DNA from: Nitrososphaerota archaeon
Lineage (GTDB): Archaea; Thermoproteota; Nitrososphaeria; Nitrososphaerales; Nitrosopumilaceae
Direction of reading: 5' to 3'
NCBI GenBank assembly: GCA_028867395.1
Contig: JAGWGO010000052.1
Location: 1-8,187 of the forward strand
DNA: 8,187 nt
Positions 1 through 5,928 of the stretch are shown here, piece by piece. The stretch's first letter is position 1. Each line of letters begins with the position of its first letter. The notes beneath the pieces were generated by a model, which was given only the letters and a program-made list of their open reading frames with translations, was not told where the DNA came from and did no database searches. A program made the translations under genes and the position numbers.

Positions 1-375
1 GATATGATAAACAACACAAAAAAGTCAATCAAGATCCTAGCCTCTGAGAAAGATTTTATGAAATTCTATCATTCAGGGTTTTTGGACAGAATCCAAGAAT
101 CAGAAATAGAATCACAGCTTGTCTCATCTTCTTCAAAAAATACCCCATACATATTCAAAGGAAAACTAAAGGACAAAACAAAAAAAATGCCTTTGAAGAT
201 TAAAGAAGAATTGTGCTTTATAGTAAAAGACAATGACGAACTACTTTTATTTATGACCAGTCCAAACAAGCCCTCCCAAGACATACTTGCAATTTGGACT
301 GATTCTGTATCCATGGTCTACACATTAAAACTGCTATTTAGCTATATCTGGTCGAATTCCAGATTTTTTACTTGA
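1..375 (+). CDS. C-terminal part of a TrmB/PLD-like regulator (partial, 5' end outside window)
   Basis: The reading frame is open to the left edge, so the ATG at base 4 is probably an internal methionine and only the C-terminal ~124 residues are visible. The piece starts with an 'NTKKSIKILAS' strand-and-helix segment. It ends with an acidic-hydrophobic strand ('ELLLFMTSPN'), then an 'IWTDS' motif and a helix ending 'LLFSYIW'. This resembles the end of the effector-binding (PLD-like) domain in the many TrmB-type regulators and related sensor proteins of Thaumarchaeota, where a strand reading the state of the protein is followed by a terminal 'LF..W' helix. That link rests on family memory, not on an alignment. 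No DNA-binding domain or membrane segment is visible, and the ligand is unknown. A sensor-kinase input domain would look similar. The next gene starts 57 bases downstream on the same strand. Confidence 0.5.
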   Translation, partial: DMINNTKKSIKILASEKDFMKFYHSGFLDRIQESEIESQLVSSSSKNTPYIFKGKLKDKTKKMPLKIKEELCFIVKDNDELLLFMTSPNKPSQDILAIWTDSVSMVYTLKLLFSYIWSNSRFFT

Positions 376-380
376 AATCA

Positions 381-419
381 TACGCACACTTCTTTTGTTG
401 TCATATTCTCTTACGCACA
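381..419 (+). promoter_or_regulatory. Direct repeat flanking a weak promoter, possible operator
   Basis: The octamer tacgcaca occurs at 381-388 and again at 412-419, 31 bases apart, which is close to three helical turns. Between them lies catattct (402-409), the only AT element at a suitable distance (about 27 bases) before the ATG at 433. Spaced direct repeats around a promoter are what a dimeric wHTH regulator could bind, and the gene downstream encodes one. Two copies of eight bases can also occur by chance, so this is a weak call. Confidence 0.25.
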
Positions 420-432
420 TCTGATTTTATCC

Positions 433-1095
433 ATGCCTGGAATATGGATAATCACGTCAGGTATTGATACACTTATTGCAAAATCGTTTGAAAACGCAGT
501 AAAAAGCGCTCTGGGGGAGAAAACCCTATTGAAAATACAAGAAAGTTTATTTGAAAAATACGGAATGACTGTTGGCAAGGCAATCGGAGACTTTCAGAAA
601 TTAGATCTTGTTTTACATGAGTTGTTTGGCACCAAGACGGATGTTGTAGAAAAACAGATAATCGGAAGAATATTTGTTCTTGAAGAAACCAAACAAAGGG
701 ACAGAAACTGGCTCTTAATAGAAGATCCAATGCTGTCCAAGGTAATACTAGAGTCAGTAGGGGATTACGACAAGAAAAATATCTTGAATACAGTTCTTGA
801 CGAACCAAGAATAATATCTGATATTTTAAACATGAATAATTTGCCACAAACATCTGGGTATAGAAAAGTTAACGCGCTAATTCAAAGCGGCATGTTGATT
901 CCGCATGGTTTTGTGTTCATGTATGATGGCAAGAAAGTGACAAAATACAAATCTGTATTTGAAAACATTGTCATCAGGATGGAAAAAAACAAAGTGATTA
1001 TTCGTGTATTGCCAACTGTTGAAGCCATGGAAAAAAGTGTCGTTATACAATTAGCGGGCTCAAGATTACAGTATCGAAGCATTCGCTATGCGTGA
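433..1095 (+). CDS. Thaumarchaeal winged-helix transcriptional regulator
   Basis: A 220-residue cytoplasmic protein with no signal peptide or membrane segment. Residues ~10-80 form a helical N-terminal domain ('LIAKSFENAVKSALG', 'LFEKYGMTVGKAIGDFQKLD') ending in 'LHELFGT'. Residues ~117-190 form a winged helix-turn-helix: 'KKNILNTVLDEPRIISDIL' is the first helix pair, 'PQTSGYRKVNALIQSGML' is the recognition helix region, and 'YDGKKVTKYKSVFENI' is the wing. This architecture matches a regulator family that occurs in many copies in ammonia-oxidising archaea and is usually named only 'transcriptional regulator'; targets are not known. The start is the first ATG in frame; there is no Shine-Dalgarno site, and a weak AT element at 402-408 would suit a leaderless message. 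Two copies of tacgcaca flank that element and could be an autoregulatory operator. It is separated by 124 bases from the cyclase gene, which has its own TATA box. Confidence 0.72.
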   Translation: MPGIWIITSGIDTLIAKSFENAVKSALGEKTLLKIQESLFEKYGMTVGKAIGDFQKLDLVLHELFGTKTDVVEKQIIGRIFVLEETKQRDRNWLLIEDPMLSKVILESVGDYDKKNILNTVLDEPRIISDILNMNNLPQTSGYRKVNALIQSGMLIPHGFVFMYDGKKVTKYKSVFENIVIRMEKNKVIIRVLPTVEAMEKSVVIQLAGSRLQYRSIRYA

Positions 1096-1178
1096 ATCTC
1101 AGACAAGGTTGAAAATTCATGATCTAATAAAATAATAAAAGATAATCCTACATGAGCCTCGTGAAAATTATGCACTGA

Positions 1179-1186
1179 TTTAAATT
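1179..1186 (+). promoter_or_regulatory. TATA box of the PII-cyclase gene
   Basis: The element tttaaatt lies about 38 bases before the ATG at 1220. Archaeal transcription usually begins about 26 bases after the TATA centre, which predicts a start near 1208 and a leader of roughly 12 bases without a Shine-Dalgarno site. This also shows that the gene is not simply read through from the regulator upstream. Confidence 0.5.
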
Positions 1187-1219
1187 TGGTAGTGACAGAA
1201 TTTTGCTTAGACTAGACCC

Positions 1220-2497
1220 ATGATACGAGTTGAGGCAGAGATTCCTAGAAATGACCTAATGGCTGTGAGCGATGCTCTTGGGATAATTGATGTGCCTGTA
1301 AATATAACCAAAGTTAAAGGTAGGGGAAAAGGAGTGGGCTCTAAGGTTCATGCAGCAAAAGGCACTGAGATGTACAGGTCAGAATTTCAAGACAAGTATG
1401 TAGTACACATTACAGTTCCAGATAGTATTGAAAATGACGTAGTTGAGATAATAAAATCAAACTCAAAGACAGGTAAGATTACTATATTTCAAGTATCTAG
1501 AGTGATAGACATTGGCTCAGGCGTGGAAAATGAGCAAGCACTGGCACTTAACGAATATGACAGTGTGATATTGACTGCTGCAAAGAAACAAAACACATCT
1601 TTTCCGTTTGGATTTGCTGCTGAAAACATGAAGATTGCCCCTCCACAAATTGAAGGGGAGAAAGGCTACTATGACGTTCTTGAGAAAAAATTCGTTCCTC
1701 TAAATGTGCTCGAATCTGTGATTTATCACGTAAAACCAATCGAGAGGTTTCAAATCCTATCTGCGGATGACTCTGTAGTAATAGAAAGCATGACTAGAAT
1801 AAAGAGAAACTTTTCTCTCTACAAGATGAAAATGTCAGACTCGTATTCACAAGCTTTTCTAAAGTATGTTGCAAGCAGATTTCTAAATCTCTGGCCTGAA
1901 CAAGAGATCAATCTTGCAATACTTTACGTGGACATTGTAGGTTCAACCAAGCTTGCAACGTTACTAAGCTCAGAAGAGCTCTCAGGCTTGGTCAAGGTGT
2001 TCTCTGAAGAAATGTCTGTAATAGTCTCAAAACATGCGGGCTTTGTACTAAAGTATGCAGGTGATGCAGTAATAGCCTTCTTTCCAGAACTAAAAGAATT
2101 TGGAAACATGGCAGAGAACGCCATAAGATGTGCAAATTCTATGAACATGTTGATAAAACATGCACTCAATCCCATATTTGCAAGTCTAGGTTTACCCACC
2201 ATAAGCGTTAGAATAGGCATAGATGCTGGTAAGAACAGGATAGTCTTTCTTGGCTCTGATCCAGATTTGATTGGGCACAGCATAACAATTGCTTCAAAAA
2301 TATTACCACTTGCCCAGCCTAATCAGATAACAATCGGGGACGTTGCATACAAGATGCTTCCGCCAGAATTTGCAGCACAGTTCATAAAAATAAACCCAGA
2401 TGACAAGCGATGGAACTATACTCATCCTGGGAGTGGAGGCATATACCCAATATACTTTTCAAGGCCTTTGGTTCAAATCTCTGATCTCAAGGCCTAG
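1220..2497 (+). CDS. PII-like domain fused to class III adenylate/guanylate cyclase
   Basis: A 425-residue soluble protein. Residues 1-108 align end to end with GlnB/GlnK: the first strand 'MIRVEAEI', 'ITKVKGRGKG' leading into the T-loop, Tyr52, Phe56 and Lys59 at the places of E. coli Tyr51, Phe55 and Lys58, then 'VVHITVPD' and the B-loop start 'TGKI' at 84-87. The canonical GDGK stretch after it is missing, and the two C-terminal ATP-contact arginines read Asp97 and Gly99. Residues 109-230 match no family I know. Residues 231-420 are a class III cyclase, which makes cAMP (or cGMP) from the NTP. Metal-binding Asp238 is in 'YVDIVGST' and Asp282 in 'KYAGDAV'; Lys278 and Asp349 suit adenine. 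The transition-state Asn and Arg are replaced by Thr356 and Lys360. The complete PII N-terminus supports this start. Ligand and product are inferred; the two domains are clear. Confidence 0.88.
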   Translation: MIRVEAEIPRNDLMAVSDALGIIDVPVNITKVKGRGKGVGSKVHAAKGTEMYRSEFQDKYVVHITVPDSIENDVVEIIKSNSKTGKITIFQVSRVIDIGSGVENEQALALNEYDSVILTAAKKQNTSFPFGFAAENMKIAPPQIEGEKGYYDVLEKKFVPLNVLESVIYHVKPIERFQILSADDSVVIESMTRIKRNFSLYKMKMSDSYSQAFLKYVASRFLNLWPEQEINLAILYVDIVGSTKLATLLSSEELSGLVKVFSEEMSVIVSKHAGFVLKYAGDAVIAFFPELKEFGNMAENAIRCANSMNMLIKHALNPIFASLGLPTISVRIGIDAGKNRIVFLGSDPDLIGHSITIASKILPLAQPNQITIGDVAYKMLPPEFAAQFIKINPDDKRWNYTHPGSGGIYPIYFSRPLVQISDLKA

Positions 2498-2510
2498 TTA
2501 GATATTTTTT
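2462..2510 (+). terminator. Hairpin over the stop codon plus T-tracts, terminator of the cyclase gene
   Basis: The segments aggcctt (2462-2468) and aaggcct (2489-2495) are perfect inverted repeats that can form a 7-bp stem; the second arm runs into the TAG stop at 2495-2497. A T6 tract follows at 2505-2510 and another at 2521-2526 inside the 3' end of the convergent purE gene. T-tracts are the main intrinsic termination signal in archaea, and the stem may be incidental. Confidence 0.4.
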
Positions 2511-3078
2511 ATTTCTTGAATTTTTTACTTGTGAATCTAGTCAGTCCCACCCTTCGCATCTCATCAGACTCTCTTAGAACTGATCTATGTTGTTCTTCTT
2601 TGTATTTTCTCAATTTTTTCTGAAGTTCAGAAGACTCGTTTGCCAAAATCTTGATTGCATAGAGTCCTGCGTTTGCAGCTTTGTTTACGCCAACTGTTAC
2701 GACGGGTGAACCTGTAGGCATTTCAGATATCGACAAGAGCGAATCTAATCCGCCAAATGCAGAAAACTTGAACCTATCAGAACTTCCCTTGTCGTTGTAG
2801 ACCATTATTGGTACACCAATTACTGGAATAATTGTGTGGGATGCAACCATTCCTGGCAAGTGCGCAGACCCCCCCGCTCCAGCAATAATTACCTTAAAAC
2901 CCTGTCTTTCCGCATGCTTTGCATAATCCTCAAGTCTTGTTGGAGTCCTGTGAGCTGATACAATCTGGTCTTCATGTAAAATGCCAAACTCGTCAAGGAT
3001 AGCGGCTGCAGAATGCATCACTTTACTGTCTGAACTTGATCCCATGATAATTCCAACTAGTGGTTTCTTTGAAGTCAT
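2509..3078 (-). CDS. purE: PurE, N5-carboxyaminoimidazole ribonucleotide mutase (class I)
   Basis: Converts N5-CAIR to CAIR in de novo purine synthesis, following PurK. Motifs are intact: 'GIIMGSSSDS' at 9-18 (phosphate binding), 'SAHRTP' at 41-46 with catalytic His43, 'AGAGGSAHLPGM' at 66-77, and 'LDSLLSISEMP' followed by 'NAGLYA'. Against E. coli PurE (169 residues) this 189-residue protein has about 12 extra residues around 92-107, just before the conserved 'LDSLLSI' segment, and a basic tail of about 30 residues ending 'SKKFKK'. A GTG at 3093 could add five residues, but the TATA-like element at 3111-3120 predicts a transcription start near 3088, downstream of it, so the ATG at 3078 is preferred. 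The stop lies 11 bases from the convergent cyclase stop. purK is not adjacent but about 2.85 kb away on the same strand. Confidence 0.95.
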   Translation of the reverse strand: MTSKKPLVGIIMGSSSDSKVMHSAAAILDEFGILHEDQIVSAHRTPTRLEDYAKHAERQGFKVIIAGAGGSAHLPGMVASHTIIPVIGVPIMVYNDKGSSDRFKFSAFGGLDSLLSISEMPTGSPVVTVGVNKAANAGLYAIKILANESSELQKKLRKYKEEQHRSVLRESDEMRRVGLTRFTSKKFKK

Positions 3079-3110
3079 AGATTTACGCCGCACTGAATTT
3101 TATTAAAGGT

Positions 3111-3120
3111 TTTATAAAAA
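3111..3120 (-). promoter_or_regulatory. TATA box of purE
   Basis: On the minus strand this reads ttttttataaaa, about 37 bases before the purE ATG at 3078. The predicted transcription start is near 3088, giving a leader of about 10 bases. The T-run in the same element could also help end the histidine kinase message that arrives from upstream on the same strand. Confidence 0.5.
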
Positions 3121-3178
3121 ACACCAGCAACCGTTAGTTTCTCTTTGAATAAAACTCAATTGATTTTAATCCTCGATG

Positions 3179-4681
3179 CTAGTTCTGTGGAAGAATAATC
3201 GTAAAAACAGTGGGAGGCGATTTGACCGATATGGTCCCACCATGAGATTCTATAATGGAACGAACACTTGAAAGACCAAGTCCAGTACCGGTTTGTTTCG
3301 TGGTAAACAACGGTTCAAAAATTTTACCAATGTTTTCCTTTTGTATGCCATCTCCAGAGTCCTCAAACTCTATAATCAGGTTATTTTTTCCGCTCTTGGT
3401 ACGTACTATTATTCTTCCTTCATTTTCTCCAATTTCATCTATTGCATTTAGTAAAATATTGGTAAAAGCAACAGACATCTGTATCCTGTCTGCCATTAAA
3501 GTAAAATCATTTTCTGGCAGTTTTATTGAGATATTCTTCGGGATACTCAGGTTTCTGACAGAATCTTCCAAAATGTTGGAAACTGAGATTAATTTTTTAT
3601 TCAATGGTCTTGTTTTAACAAATCCCAATACTTGATTAATTTGATGATTGATTCTAGATATTTCTTCATTTATTATCGGAAGATATTCTTCAAGTTTAGG
3701 GTCTAACTTGTTGTTGATTCTCAATTCGATTGCTTGAATTGTTAGCCTGATTACGCTTAGTGGGTTTCTAAGGTCATGTGAAAGCTTTGCAGTGAGTTCG
3801 CCTATGACGGAGAGCTTTTCTTTTTTTATCATTTCCTTTTGTGTATTTATGATGATTTTTGCTTGATTTTTTGTCTTGTCAAATAACAATATTACAAATA
3901 ATATTGCAATCCCAACTACAGAAATCAAGCTCGGGAAAACAAGATCAAGAAAGTAATAGAGAGTTTTTGTGGATTTTGCAGTATCTACAAGAATGTTCTT
4001 AGAATAATCTGTCGTATGTTTTTCTCCAATCTCTACATCATCTCCTCTTACGCCATTATTTACAAAATAATCATCCCATTGTTTAGAAAAGGATACCGTG
4101 ATCCCAGTTACTGGCTCGACTGATATTTTACAACTTCCGTCAGAAAGTATCTCTTTGGATGAAAACTGCGGATGGCTTGATGATACGTCAACTCCACTAT
4201 ATTTGCACGAGAAATCATATACTTGAAGGCCGTCAATGTTGTCTACCCGTTCAAAAACAAAAGGAGTTTCGGAAAATATCATAGGATGGAAAAAATCATA
4301 ATCATTTTTCTGAACGTTGGGTGGAAAAGTGAAATACTCATTAGTTGATTGAAGCTTCCTAGTAGTCCTGTCTACAAAAAAAGTATGTGCGTTATAAAAG
4401 ACGATTTTATTTGTCATGGGATCTTTGCCCAGTATAGTAGAATTTATCTTCAAAATATCACCGGTCGCATTTATTACATTTTCTTGGAGGGTCTCTCTTA
4501 TGCCAAATGGTTCTGACAGGTTGCCCACTAGATTATTCAATAACCTGTCTTTACCTTCTTGTTCTGAGATAAATTCATAGTTTATGGGAAGTTTTTTCAT
4601 TTCATTAACAAACATGCCATATATCACCATGATCGAAACAATCGCTAAAATTCCTACCACTAGTTTTGTCTTGAAATTCAA
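3179..4681 (-). CDS. Membrane sensor histidine kinase with PorA/DUF3068-like outer domain
   Basis: A 500-residue kinase. Membrane segment 1 is ~7-24 and segment 2 is ~247-267, leaving ~220 residues outside the membrane. That domain has 'FFVDRTTRKL' (101-110), 'YDFFHPMIF', 'IDGLQVYDFSCKY' (149-161) and 'VEPVTGITVSF' (188-198), a pattern that recalls the PorA/DUF3068 family; Cys159 and Cys184 could form a disulfide. The cytoplasmic part is complete: HisKA with phospho-accepting His302 in 'KLSHDLRNPLSV', N-box Asn412 in 'LLNAIDEI', G1 box 'EDSGDGI' (440-446), F box 'IFEPLFTT', and G2 box 'GTGLGL' (465-470). No HAMP or PAS domain is visible. The only start that keeps the first membrane helix is a TTG at 4681; a stop lies just upstream in frame and no ATG lies between. 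It is divergent from a receiver gene 122 bases away, its likely partner. The stimulus is unknown. Confidence 0.9.
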   Translation of the reverse strand: MNFKTKLVVGILAIVSIMVIYGMFVNEMKKLPINYEFISEQEGKDRLLNNLVGNLSEPFGIRETLQENVINATGDILKINSTILGKDPMTNKIVFYNAHTFFVDRTTRKLQSTNEYFTFPPNVQKNDYDFFHPMIFSETPFVFERVDNIDGLQVYDFSCKYSGVDVSSSHPQFSSKEILSDGSCKISVEPVTGITVSFSKQWDDYFVNNGVRGDDVEIGEKHTTDYSKNILVDTAKSTKTLYYFLDLVFPSLISVVGIAILFVILLFDKTKNQAKIIINTQKEMIKKEKLSVIGELTAKLSHDLRNPLSVIRLTIQAIELRINNKLDPKLEEYLPIINEEISRINHQINQVLGFVKTRPLNKKLISVSNILEDSVRNLSIPKNISIKLPENDFTLMADRIQMSVAFTNILLNAIDEIGENEGRIIVRTKSGKNNLIIEFEDSGDGIQKENIGKIFEPLFTTKQTGTGLGLSSVRSIIESHGGTISVKSPPTVFTIILPQN

Positions 4682-4704
4682 CAGGATGTGTCGTAAGTAA
4701 TGCT

Positions 4705-4723
4705 ACATATTAACAAACTTGTT
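4705..4723 (-). promoter_or_regulatory. Candidate promoter and dyad of the histidine kinase gene
   Basis: On the minus strand gttaatatgt (4705-4714) lies about 28 bases before the TTG start at 4681, as expected for a leaderless archaeal message. It overlaps a dyad, aacaa-ac-ttgtt, at 4712-4723. A protein bound there could block or recruit the transcription machinery. Both elements are short. Confidence 0.3.
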
Positions 4724-4773
4724 TTAATTGCAACATAGAAAAAATATTCTCCTAAACCACAGTTAGCTGAATC

Positions 4774-4782
4774 TTTTTAAAT
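4774..4782 (+). promoter_or_regulatory. TATA box of the divergent response regulator gene
   Basis: The element tttttaaat is centred about 26 bases before the GTG at 4804, exactly where a leaderless archaeal transcript starting at the start codon would have it. This supports the GTG as the true start. Confidence 0.55.
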
Positions 4783-4803
4783 GGACATCATATTGGAATT
4801 CTT

Positions 4804-5169
4804 GTGATTACGTGTATAGTAGTAGACGATGATGTTAATACTACCAAGGTCTTTTCTGATATCTTGGAACTTATGGGGCTACAAGTGTTAGGCAGAGGCT
4901 TTAGCGGTAGTGAAGCAGTATGTCTTTACATGCAATTTAAGCCAAATGTTGTTTTCATCGATCTAGCAATGCCTAAGACAGATGGGTTTTACGCCATTCA
5001 GAAAATCCGAAAAATTGACCCCGCCGCAAAGGTTGTTGTAATAACAGCAAATCTTACTGAAGAGACTGATAAACAGTTAGAAGATCTAAAAATTAACTCA
5101 ATTATCTACAAACCATTTAATTTAGATGAGATAAAACAAGTGTTAGAACAATACACCATTACTCTATAG
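4804..5169 (+). CDS. Single-domain CheY-like response regulator
   Basis: A 121-residue protein that is only a receiver domain. All phosphotransfer residues are present: the acidic pocket Asp8-Asp9-Asp10 ('VVDDD'), phospho-acceptor Asp53 in 'VFIDLAMPKTDG', Thr81 in 'VVITAN', and Lys103 in 'YKPF'. There is no DNA-binding or enzymatic output domain, so phosphorylation must act through a partner protein or in a relay. The GTG start follows a well-placed TATA box and needs no ribosome binding site. The divergent histidine kinase is the obvious phosphodonor by position. A paralogous receiver lies at 7232-7648; shared blocks include 'VVDDD', 'DGFY..', 'KIR.I.P' and 'YKPF'. The output is unknown; a link to movement or to gene control would be inference only. 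Confidence 0.92.
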   Translation: MITCIVVDDDVNTTKVFSDILELMGLQVLGRGFSGSEAVCLYMQFKPNVVFIDLAMPKTDGFYAIQKIRKIDPAAKVVVITANLTEETDKQLEDLKINSIIYKPFNLDEIKQVLEQYTITL

Positions 5170-5179
5170 TAATAATTAG

Positions 5180-5216
5180 AAAAATCAATTTCATTTGAAT
5201 TAGATTTTTGATTTTT
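5180..5216 (+). terminator. Inverted repeat with T-tracts after the response regulator
   Basis: The arms aaaaatcaa (5180-5188) and ttgattttt (5208-5216) are perfect inverted repeats, with T5 tracts at 5205-5209 and 5212-5216 on the + strand. It begins 11 bases after the stop codon. The stem is AT-rich and weak, so the T-tracts are the more credible signal. Confidence 0.45.
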
Positions 5217-5235
5217 ATAATTGGGTGAAATTACC

Positions 5236-5247
5236 ATATAAATAAAA
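5236..5247 (+). promoter_or_regulatory. Upstream TATA-like element before the membrane protein gene
   Basis: The element atataaataaaa is a strong TATA match, but it lies about 120 bases before the preferred ATG at 5362. If used, transcription would start near 5268, either giving a leader of about 95 bases or serving a longer protein starting at the ATG at 5287. A second AT element (5326-5337) sits about 30 bases before 5362. The two together leave the start undecided. Confidence 0.35.
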
Positions 5248-5361
5248 CATATGTGGCGTTCCTAATTTTAGCAAGTTCTTTAATTTATGGCTTCTTTCTC
5301 TATTTTGTACGCCAGAATTCAAACTCTTAAATTATATGAAAGAAAAATTCCATTATTCTTT

Positions 5362-5925
5362 ATGCAAAACTCTCCACTTGAAACTAGACGCGCCTTTGGG
5401 TTGCTCTTTGTCGGAGTCGCAATATCTGTTGGTTCTGCCTCTGTTCTAAGTGAGATTGCATTTGAACACCAAAGCCCGATATACTATTACGTGATAATAT
5501 GGCTTGGCAGTTTTGCCATAACGTTTGGAGTAATCCTTGGCAAGTTCAGGAATGTTCTTCAATCGATAAGGGGTAGGATGAAAAACAGTGTCAAATGGTC
5601 TCACTCTGTAAAGGCAATCAATGGACTTTGTTGGGCGGCTCCATTTGCAGCCATAGGAGCTTTTCCACATCTATATCAGTATTTGATACTGCTTGGGATA
5701 GGCCTTGGAAATACTTCAACATATACTTTCATGAGAAGATTCAGCGGCCTTGCAAATAACGAGCAAATAATAGTAGGAATAATATCCCTTGTTGCTATTC
5801 CTATTGCTGTTCTACTAGATACATCATTTGTCTCAAACCAGACAGTTGCGGTGATTGTCTCGCGATTTATGATTGCAGTGGCATATGGCGCAGGAGGTGT
5901 CTACGCTCTTGCTTCAAAAAAATAA
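5362..5925 (+). CDS. Unrecognised integral membrane protein with about six helices
   Basis: I do not recognise this family. From the ATG at 5362 the protein has 187 residues and about six hydrophobic segments, near residues 11-33, 41-60, 84-101, 103-119, 136-153 and 160-181. Between segments 2 and 3 is a positively charged stretch ('GKFRNVLQSIRGRMKNSVKW', about 60-79), which would place that loop in the cytoplasm. There are no obvious catalytic motifs, cofactor ligands or transporter signatures. An in-frame ATG at 5287 would add 25 residues, but those lack membrane or domain character, while the AT element at 5326-5337 fits a short-leader message from 5362. The start is therefore only moderately sure. 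The stop is three bases from the convergent purK stop. Whether it works with the neighbouring sensor system or with purine metabolism cannot be told. Confidence 0.7.
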   Translation: MQNSPLETRRAFGLLFVGVAISVGSASVLSEIAFEHQSPIYYYVIIWLGSFAITFGVILGKFRNVLQSIRGRMKNSVKWSHSVKAINGLCWAAPFAAIGAFPHLYQYLILLGIGLGNTSTYTFMRRFSGLANNEQIIVGIISLVAIPIAVLLDTSFVSNQTVAVIVSRFMIAVAYGAGGVYALASKK

Positions 5926-5928
5926 ATC
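5915..5928 (-). terminator. T-tract terminator of purK
   Basis: Read on the minus strand, the sequence right after the purK stop is gatttatttttttg, with a T7 tract. It overlaps the last codons of the convergent membrane protein gene, so the two messages overlap at their 3' ends. Confidence 0.4.

Noticed and set aside
4..375. Treating the first gene as complete from the ATG at base 4
   Set aside because: The frame is open upstream to the window edge, and the protein looks like the tail of a longer regulator without its DNA-binding part.
473..853. A long open frame on the minus strand inside the wHTH regulator gene
   Set aside because: Its protein has no domain-like pattern and it lies wholly opposite a gene with clear motifs; it is a by-product of codon use on the other strand.
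1081..1100. Imperfect palindrome around the stop of the wHTH regulator gene
   Set aside because: The arms attcgc and gcgtgaat need a bulge and no T-tract follows, so a terminator is not supported.
1096..1219. Possible small RNA or tRNA in the gap before the cyclase gene
   Set aside because: No cloverleaf, CCA end or stable GC stem is visible; only the TATA box is supported.
1924..2283. Minus-strand open frame of 119 codons opposite the cyclase domain
   Set aside because: The opposite strand carries the catalytic motifs of the cyclase; the antisense protein shows no recognisable motif and no promoter.
2509..3093. GTG at 3093 as the purE start
   Set aside because: The TATA element at 3111-3120 predicts transcription starting after this codon, and PurE motifs begin soon after the ATG at 3078.
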